From Saprospiraceae bacterium (GTDB lineage Bacteria > Bacteroidota > Bacteroidia > Chitinophagales > Saprospiraceae): a DNA stretch of 12,467 bases. How positions within the stretch are numbered: position 1 is the first letter of the stretch; each line of letters starts with the position of its first letter. Location: the NCBI GenBank assembly GCA_020630455.1, contig JAHDBK010000003.1, positions 1-12,467 of the forward strand, read 5' to 3'. The notes under the pieces are model-generated. The model ran no database searches, was not told the origin of the DNA, and saw nothing but the letters and a program-made list of their open reading frames with translations. Of this stretch, positions 7,796 to 12,467 are shown one piece after another. A program made the position numbers and the translations under genes.

Positions 7796-8704
7796 ATGAA
7801 TTTCAAGTTTAAAAATTTGCTATTAACTTGCTCCTTATTTTTTACAGTTGGAGTATTAGTTTCTTTTGCTCAAGATCCTACCCCTCCGGGTACATCTATC
7901 ACAGAATCTGGAGATCCTCTAGATGCTGAAGAAGATGAGGATAGATACATTCCATTAGATGGAGTTGTTGAAAAGAAATTAATTACTCAAAGAAGAGTAT
8001 TACCTTATCAACCACAAAGAGAAGCTGATATCTTTTGGGAAAAACGTATTTGGCGTGTAATTGATGTTCGTGAAAAAATGAACAAAAGATTTGTATATCC
8101 TAGACGTTATTTCTTTGATATCATTTTAGATGGTGTTATGGATGATAAGATTAAAGCTTATGCCATTAATGATATGGATGACTTCTCTCAAGAATTAACA
8201 AAAGATGAGGCAGCTGCAATGGTATCAGAAGTTGATACTTTCGTATCTTTCGATCCTGAAACATACGAAGAAACCATTGAAGTAGCTTATAATGACTTGA
8301 ATCCTGAGGATATCAAGCGTTTCCGTATCAAAGAAATTTGGTTCTTTGATGAAGAAACTTCTACGCTTCAAGTACGTATTCTTGGTATTGCTCCACTTAA
8401 AGAAGAGTATGATGATATGGGTAACTTCTTATATGAATTACCAATGTTTTGGATTTATTATCCTGATGCTAGAGAATTATTTTCTAGAGAACCAGCCTTC
8501 AATGAAGGAAATGATAATGGTCCAATGAACTGGCATGATATCTTCGAAATGCGTTATTTCGCTAGTTATATCTATAAAGAATCAAACGTGTATGACCGTC
8601 GTCTTCAAGACGTTCCAGGGCTTGCAGGTGTTGATTTATTATTAGAATCAGAAAAAATTAGAATGACTATATTTAATTTTGAACATGATTTATGGTCATA
8701 TTAA
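7796..8704 (+). CDS. gldN: GldN/PorN, T9SS periplasmic ring protein
   Basis: ATG at 7796 (302 aa) is chosen over the adjacent in-frame GTG at 7793; there is nothing to separate them except start preference. A signal peptide (MNFKFKNLLLTCSLFFTVGVLVSFA, cleavage before QDP) exports it to the periplasm. Then comes an acidic, proline-containing linker, and the GldN core: FWEKRIWRVIDVREKMNKRF, YPRRYFFDIILDGV, IKEIWFFDEETSTLQVRILGIAP, and the C-terminal NWHDIFEMRYFASYIYKESN block. GldN binds GldK to form the large ring under the outer membrane and contacts GldM. It closes the locus: stop codon, palindrome and terminator follow directly. Confidence 0.95.
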   Translation: MNFKFKNLLLTCSLFFTVGVLVSFAQDPTPPGTSITESGDPLDAEEDEDRYIPLDGVVEKKLITQRRVLPYQPQREADIFWEKRIWRVIDVREKMNKRFVYPRRYFFDIILDGVMDDKIKAYAINDMDDFSQELTKDEAAAMVSEVDTFVSFDPETYEETIEVAYNDLNPEDIKRFRIKEIWFFDEETSTLQVRILGIAPLKEEYDDMGNFLYELPMFWIYYPDARELFSREPAFNEGNDNGPMNWHDIFEMRYFASYIYKESNVYDRRLQDVPGLAGVDLLLESEKIRMTIFNFEHDLWSY

Positions 8705-8723
8705 TATAGTTATTAACTATATT
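8703..8723. repeat. Short palindrome overlapping the gldN stop codon
   Basis: AATATAGTTA (8703–8712) and TAACTATATT (8714–8723) are exact inverted copies around a single T. It forms the first of two tandem hairpins after gldN. The same two 10-mers form the stem after gldK, in opposite order. Confidence 0.6.
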
Positions 8724-8725
8724 TT

Positions 8726-8760
8726 AAACCGAATTTGTTATTTAACAAATTCGGTTTTTT
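8726..8760 (+). terminator. Intrinsic terminator of the gld/por locus
   Basis: AAACCGAATTTGTT (8726–8739) pairs perfectly with AACAAATTCGGTTT (8744–8757), a 14-bp stem with a 4-nt loop, and the arm runs into six T residues (8755–8760) plus ATTT. It is a clear Rho-independent terminator 22 nt after the gldN stop. It ends only 27 nt before the TTG start of the flippase gene. Confidence 0.85.
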
Positions 8761-8787
8761 ATTTATATATAAATAAAAATAAATTCC

Positions 8788-10281
8788 TTGTCTTTACTAA
8801 AAAAACTTGCGGGCGAAACTGTAATTTATGGTCTTTCACATGTTAGTGGAAGATTTTTGAATTATTTACTAGTGTTTTTTCATACTAGGGTTTTAGTAGA
8901 GCAATCTGATTATGGAAAGATAGGTGAATTATATGCATATGTTGCATTTCTAATTATATTATTTACTTATAGAATGGAAACTGGTTTTTTTCGTTTTGGT
9001 AAAGAAGAAAAAAATAGAAGTAATGCATATTCTACAGCAATGATAATGTTATTCATTACGACACCTCTTTTAGCGACAATATTAATATCCAATACCGAAA
9101 ATTTAATAGACTTACTTCAATTACCCAATAAACCTGAATGGATAATATATCTAGTCTTAATAGTAGCATTTGATGCCTTAGCTGCAGTTCCTAAGGCTAG
9201 ATTAAGATTAGATGGTAGACCATACTGGTTCATGTTTGTGAGTTTGACTAATATTTTTATTAATATTTTTCTCAATATTTTCTTTTTGTGGTTATGTCCT
9301 TTATTAATTGATAATGGTCATGACTGGTTGAATGATTATTATCAACAAAATAATTATGTATCTTATATTTTTCTAGCCAATTTAGTAGCAAGTGCTTCTA
9401 CCTTTTTTATTTTAATCCCTTTTTATATTAGACAAAAATGGGTTTTTGATAAAAATATTTTCAAGCCATTGATACCTTATATATTACCATTAATAGTAGT
9501 AGGATTGGCTTCTGTAATGAATGAGGTTCTAGATAGAACATTATTACCATGGTTAATGGAGGGAACGGTTGAAGAGAATAGGGGAGAGACGGGAGTTTAT
9601 AATGCAGTATATAAATTAGCAATGTTGATGACCATTTTTATTCAGGCATTTAATTATGCTGCTGAACCTTTTTTCTTTAAAAATTCAGATAGAAGTGATA
9701 GCAAAGTATTATATGGTAAAGTGGGGCAAGCTTTTGCTCTAGTAGGGAGTATAATTTTCTTAGGGATAGTGTTGTACTTGGACTTAATTGTATTATTACT
9801 TGGAGAAAATTATAGAGAAGGGAAACACGTTGTTCCGATTCTATTATTAGCTAATTTTTTACTAGGAATGTACTACAATTTTGCAATTTGGTATAAATTG
9901 ATAGATAAAACGAAAATAGGCATGTATATTGCCATTGGCGGAGCATTAATCACGGTATTATTCAATATCATATTAATACCCAAAATGGGATATACAGGTT
10001 CTGCAATTACTACCATGATTTGTTATTTATTTATGTCAGTAATGGCATATAGATTAGGACAAAAGTATTATAAAATTGAATATCCTATTTTTAAAATGAT
10101 GAAATATATATTTACAGCCTTAGTATTATATGCAATAAGTATTACATTAATACATATAGTAGATATATCTGACATAATAATTTATACAATGAATACCTTA
10201 ATTTTTATTTTATTTATAGGACTATTGTATTATTGGGAAAAAAATGATTTAGTTAAAGAGTTTATTAACAATAAAAAATAA
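8788..10281 (+). CDS. Polysaccharide biosynthesis flippase (Wzx/MOP superfamily)
   Basis: The 497-aa product is an integral membrane protein with about twelve or more hydrophobic segments spread along its length and a short charged tail. The N-terminus LLKKLAGETVIYGLSHVSGRFLNYLLVFFHTRVL is the usual opening of Bacteroidota polysaccharide exporters; this match supports TTG at 8788 as the true start, as no in-frame ATG lies nearby. Proteins of this superfamily flip undecaprenyl-linked O-antigen or capsule repeat units across the inner membrane. The substrate cannot be told from the sequence and no glycosyltransferase genes are adjacent. It starts shortly after the gldN terminator and converges on the pcs gene, with a 13-bp gap and no obvious shared hairpin. 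Arg is mostly AGA, unlike the gld genes. Confidence 0.88.
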   Translation: MSLLKKLAGETVIYGLSHVSGRFLNYLLVFFHTRVLVEQSDYGKIGELYAYVAFLIILFTYRMETGFFRFGKEEKNRSNAYSTAMIMLFITTPLLATILISNTENLIDLLQLPNKPEWIIYLVLIVAFDALAAVPKARLRLDGRPYWFMFVSLTNIFINIFLNIFFLWLCPLLIDNGHDWLNDYYQQNNYVSYIFLANLVASASTFFILIPFYIRQKWVFDKNIFKPLIPYILPLIVVGLASVMNEVLDRTLLPWLMEGTVEENRGETGVYNAVYKLAMLMTIFIQAFNYAAEPFFFKNSDRSDSKVLYGKVGQAFALVGSIIFLGIVLYLDLIVLLLGENYREGKHVVPILLLANFLLGMYYNFAIWYKLIDKTKIGMYIAIGGALITVLFNIILIPKMGYTGSAITTMICYLFMSVMAYRLGQKYYKIEYPIFKMMKYIFTALVLYAISITLIHIVDISDIIIYTMNTLIFILFIGLLYYWEKNDLVKEFINNKK

Positions 10282-10294
10282 TATTTGATTTGAA

Positions 10295-11029
10295 TTATCT
10301 AAAAGAAACCCATAAAGTATTCCATATAAAATAAGGTAAAGTAAGTGCCGATATATATCTTAAATAGATAGGCTCATTAGGATAATAAAACATAATTAAT
10401 CCATTCGTAATCAAGAATATAGTTCCTACACCTAAATTGAGGTATTTAAATCGTTTGTTTTGACTAGGATAAGCCCATTTTAAAGGTATAAAATGTAAAA
10501 TAGCAAATATTATAATCACTAATACATTCATCCAAGCATCTAAACGAATAACAAAAAACATATAAAAAGCAACAGCATTCCACATTACAGGAAAACCAAT
10601 AAAATACATGTCTTTTGAAACCATAGGTTCTTTACCATAGTAAATGGCAGAAACTAACAATAGAATGCTAGTTGTAATCAATTTTACAGTATTATTTTCA
10701 GGTAATAAATGGTGATTTTGACCACCTATTACCCAAAAAGCTTCATATAAAAAATATGCAGGAATAATGGCATAAGTAGCAAAATCAATAACAAAATCAA
10801 TATTTTTACCTTCCATATAAGGCAATACCTCTTTGACTTTAAACTTCCTAGCCAATGTACCATCAACACCATCTATAATGAATGCTATTACTAAATAAAA
10901 CATGCAATCTACAAATTCATGATGTGCAATGGCAATAATAGCTAATAGGGCGAAAATAATTCCAGAAGCCGTAAATAAATGTACTGACCAAGCAGCAATT
11001 TTTTGACTAAGACTATAGTGATTTTTCAT
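10295..11029 (-). CDS. pcs: Phosphatidylcholine synthase (CDP-alcohol phosphatidyltransferase family)
   Basis: The 244-aa product has the CDP-alcohol phosphotransferase signature near residues 53–82: D53-G-V-D56-G57-T-L-A60-R61, then 12 residues, G74, three residues, D78, three residues, D82. The 12-residue spacer is the form I associate with phosphatidylcholine synthase, rather than the 8-residue spacer of phosphatidylserine or phosphatidylglycerophosphate synthases. Flanking sequence (FKVKEVLPYMEGKNIDFVIDFATYAIIPAYFLYEA) also resembles Pcs. About eight transmembrane helices are visible. The expected reaction is CDP-diacylglycerol plus choline giving phosphatidylcholine and CMP, at the inner membrane. 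No choline transporter is in the window. It is transcribed alone towards the flippase. Identification as Pcs rather than another member of the superfamily is a family-level inference. Confidence 0.82.
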   Translation of the reverse strand: MKNHYSLSQKIAAWSVHLFTASGIIFALLAIIAIAHHEFVDCMFYLVIAFIIDGVDGTLARKFKVKEVLPYMEGKNIDFVIDFATYAIIPAYFLYEAFWVIGGQNHHLLPENNTVKLITTSILLLVSAIYYGKEPMVSKDMYFIGFPVMWNAVAFYMFFVIRLDAWMNVLVIIIFAILHFIPLKWAYPSQNKRFKYLNLGVGTIFLITNGLIMFYYPNEPIYLRYISALTLPYFIWNTLWVSFR

Positions 11030-11133
11030 GTATTTATTTTATTAACGTTAAAACCAATCATTCAATATAAAGTCTTATACTAATCCAAAGTGTAAAAACA
11101 TTTGAATTAAATGAGAATTTTAAGTATCGATTA

Positions 11134-11287
11134 GAGCATGTTTAAAAATTTATCACAATGAGAATCAATAGATTGAGGTTTTGGCGAAATAAATATTTTT
11201 GAGTTTATCGGGATAAACGATAAAATATTTATAAAGACAAGTTCTTAATATGTTGATTATCATAAAGATTAAAATTTAAACATGCTC
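11134..11287. mobile_element. Palindromic MITE-like element flanked by TA
   Basis: GAGCATGTTTAAA (11134–11146) and TTTAAACATGCTC (11275–11287) are perfect terminal inverted repeats, and each end is bordered by TA (11132–11133 and 11288–11289), as expected for a TA target duplication of the IS630/Tc1-mariner type. The whole 154 bp folds back on itself: by hand alignment about 56 Watson-Crick and 4 G·T pairs of 77 occur in register with no shift. A near-perfect inner hairpin (11189–11232, core GTTTATC-GG-GATAAAC) lies exactly at the centre. There is no coding capacity, so it would be a non-autonomous element moved by a transposase elsewhere. Confidence 0.72.
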
Positions 11288-11415
11288 TAGTATTAATCCT
11301 TTATTACATGAAAAAAGGACAAATTTTATTGTATGACATAATTTAGCGGACAAAAAACCATTTATTTAGATAATAGTCTAAAGTATAATGTCTGAATTCT
11401 TTTGTCTTTCTACTT

Positions 11416-11443
11416 ACTCAATACTCAATACTCAATACTAAAT
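11416..11443. repeat. Tandem 7-bp repeat (ACTCAAT)3 + ACTAAAT
   Basis: Three exact copies of ACTCAAT and one copy with a single change lie head to tail, directly after a TCTTTTGTCTTTCTACTTA string (11398–11416). It looks like slippage-generated intergenic sequence, with no visible function. Confidence 0.8.
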
Positions 11444-11524
11444 TTCATTAAATATATTAATAAAATTATTAAAATTACTATCTTGTTTTAAAATTAAAAA
11501 AATACTCATTGATTATCATAAAAA

Positions 11525-12328
11525 ATGAATTATACAAAAGAACAGACACAAAATATACATCAACAACAATTTCAATTTTTAATAATAGAAGAAGAAAATC
11601 ATGTCTTAACTATAAGTCTTAATCGACCAGAAAAGAAAAATGCTTTACATCCCATAATGGTTAACGAATTAGCCTACGCTATGCATTATGCTAAATTTGA
11701 GAATAATGTACGATTAGTTGTGCTAAAAGCAAAAGGAAATGTTTTCTGTGCAGGTGCTGATTTAAAATCTTTTATGGGGAGTACGGTGGAAATTACTTCA
11801 ACGATACCAGAGCCTTCAGGAATGGTTTTAATTGGTGATTTATTTAATGAAGTTTATACTCCAACAATAGCAGTTGTAGAGGGAAATGTATTTGCAGGAG
11901 GTCATTTAATCGTTGCCTCTTGTAATTATGTAATAGCCCATCCAAATGTGAATTTTGCACTACCAGAAGTAAAAAGAGGTTTGTTCCCATTTCAGGTAAT
12001 GGATGCTTTATTAAAGATAATGCCACCAAAACAAGTACTTGATTGGTGTATAAGAGGATACAGTATCAACTGTGAAAAAGCCTATCAAATGGGATTAGTA
12101 ACTCATATATCAGAAAATACAAATAAAGACTTAGAATCATTGACAGTAAATATCTTATCCAATTCTCCTAATGCAATACGACTAGGACTAGAAGCATATC
12201 ATACTATTCAAGGAAAGAAATCAAAGCACGAATATTTAATGAAAATGTTAGTGAAAGCGATACAAAGCGAAGACGCAAAAGAAGGAATATTAGCATTTAA
12301 AGAAAAACGTCAACCCAATTGGAAATAA
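11525..12328 (+). CDS. Divergent enoyl-CoA hydratase/isomerase family protein
   Basis: The 267-aa product is full length for the crotonase superfamily. The N-terminal half has the signature LTISLNRPEKKNALHPIMVNEL and the first oxyanion-hole segment FCAGADLKSF (about residues 74–83). The second oxyanion-hole loop is GNVFAGGHLIVASC (120–133). Of the two catalytic glutamates of rat mitochondrial hydratase, the Glu164 equivalent is kept (E148, in ALPEVKRG), but the Glu144 position appears to be Leu (L128), and the usual GAGGTQRL stretch is replaced by FPFQVMDALLKIM. A standard hydratase reaction on enoyl-CoA is therefore uncertain; an isomerase, lyase or hydrolase activity in the same fold is possible. 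It is probably co-transcribed with the BKACE gene 18 bp downstream, which suggests a role in acyl-CoA steps of amino-acid or beta-keto-acid breakdown. Confidence 0.85.
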   Translation: MNYTKEQTQNIHQQQFQFLIIEEENHVLTISLNRPEKKNALHPIMVNELAYAMHYAKFENNVRLVVLKAKGNVFCAGADLKSFMGSTVEITSTIPEPSGMVLIGDLFNEVYTPTIAVVEGNVFAGGHLIVASCNYVIAHPNVNFALPEVKRGLFPFQVMDALLKIMPPKQVLDWCIRGYSINCEKAYQMGLVTHISENTNKDLESLTVNILSNSPNAIRLGLEAYHTIQGKKSKHEYLMKMLVKAIQSEDAKEGILAFKEKRQPNWK

Positions 12329-12346
12329 TACTATAATATAAATAAA

Positions 12347-12467
12347 ATGGCAAAAAAGAAAATAATTATAACGGCATCATTAACTGGCGTATTGGCGAAT
12401 AGAAGTCAATGCCCTTATATACCATATACTCCTGAAGAAATTGCAGAAGAAGGAGCAAAAGCAGTAG
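12347..12467 (+). CDS. BKACE / 3-keto-5-aminohexanoate cleavage enzyme family (DUF849), 5' part
   Basis: Only the first 40 codons are present; the gene runs off the window. The start is typical of the family: KKKIIITASLTGVLANR, a short CPYIPYTPEEIAEEGAKAV stretch, and the expected first beta-strand and helix of the TIM barrel. The metal-binding histidines and other catalytic residues lie beyond the window. Members condense a beta-keto acid with acetyl-CoA to give acetoacetate and a CoA ester; Kce does this with 3-keto-5-aminohexanoate in lysine fermentation, but the family accepts many substrates, so the specific reaction is open. It lies 18 bp after the enoyl-CoA hydratase-like gene on the same strand. 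Confidence 0.85.
   Translation, partial: MAKKKIIITASLTGVLANRSQCPYIPYTPEEIAEEGAKAV

Larger units (their letters stand above)
11030..11524. other. Gene-free stretch carrying a MITE-like element and a tandem repeat
   Basis: No credible ORF or RNA gene is visible. It should contain the divergent promoters of pcs (minus) and the enoyl-CoA hydratase (plus), but I could not identify either. It holds the 154-bp palindromic element (11134–11287) and the ACTCAAT tandem repeat (11416–11443). A 14-nt string TTGATTATCATAAA occurs inside the element (11253–11266) and again just before the hydratase start (11509–11522). Confidence 0.6.

Noticed and set aside
8346..8528. Small plus-strand ORF within gldN
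   Set aside because: It is out of frame inside a conserved gene and its product looks like a frame-shifted translation, not a protein.
11416..11443. CRISPR-like array
   Set aside because: The 7-bp units are directly adjacent without spacers, so this is a simple tandem repeat.

Overview
The window comes from a low-GC (roughly 30% by eye) member of the Bacteroidota. The key evidence is a type IX secretion system (T9SS) core locus, porP–gldK–gldL–gldM–gldN (porPKLMN), found only in that phylum. Other support is a Bacteroidota-style lipobox and signal peptides, weak or absent Shine-Dalgarno sites, and a possible TTTG/TAnnTTTG-like promoter ahead of gldK. I cannot place it below phylum with confidence.

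Layout. Positions 1–378 are the 3' end of an ISAs1-family insertion sequence (partial transposase plus a probable terminal repeat). After a 300-bp gene-free stretch ending in a strong terminator hairpin come a DUF255/thioredoxin-fold protein (678–2714) and, 26 bp later, a PorP/SprF-like outer-membrane protein (2741–3715). The T9SS core follows: lipoprotein GldK (3940–5205), motor proteins GldL (5369–5965) and GldM (6025–7683), and ring protein GldN (7796–8704). Stable hairpins separate gldK from gldL, sit between gldM and gldN, and close the locus after gldN. Next are a Wzx/MOP-type polysaccharide flippase with a TTG start (8788–10281) and, convergent with it, a phosphatidylcholine synthase (10295–11029, minus strand). 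A 495-bp gene-free stretch holds a 154-bp TA-flanked hairpin element that looks like a MITE, plus a short ACTCAAT tandem repeat. The window ends with a divergent enoyl-CoA hydratase/isomerase paralogue (11525–12328) and the first 40 codons of a 3-keto-5-aminohexanoate cleavage (BKACE, DUF849) enzyme.

How the genes work together. GldL and GldM form the proton-driven inner-membrane motor. GldK and GldN form the periplasmic ring under the outer membrane, and PorP-type barrels link that ring to the outer membrane and to cargo. The flippase and phosphatidylcholine synthase are cell-envelope genes of independent function. The last two genes look like the start of a beta-keto-acid or lysine-fermentation-type catabolic operon.

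The most unusual structures are not genes. One is the fully palindromic 154-bp element at 11134–11287. The others are the pattern of hairpins in the gld locus, where those after gldK and gldN share identical 10-nt arms in swapped order, and two terminators lying directly against the start codons of downstream genes.
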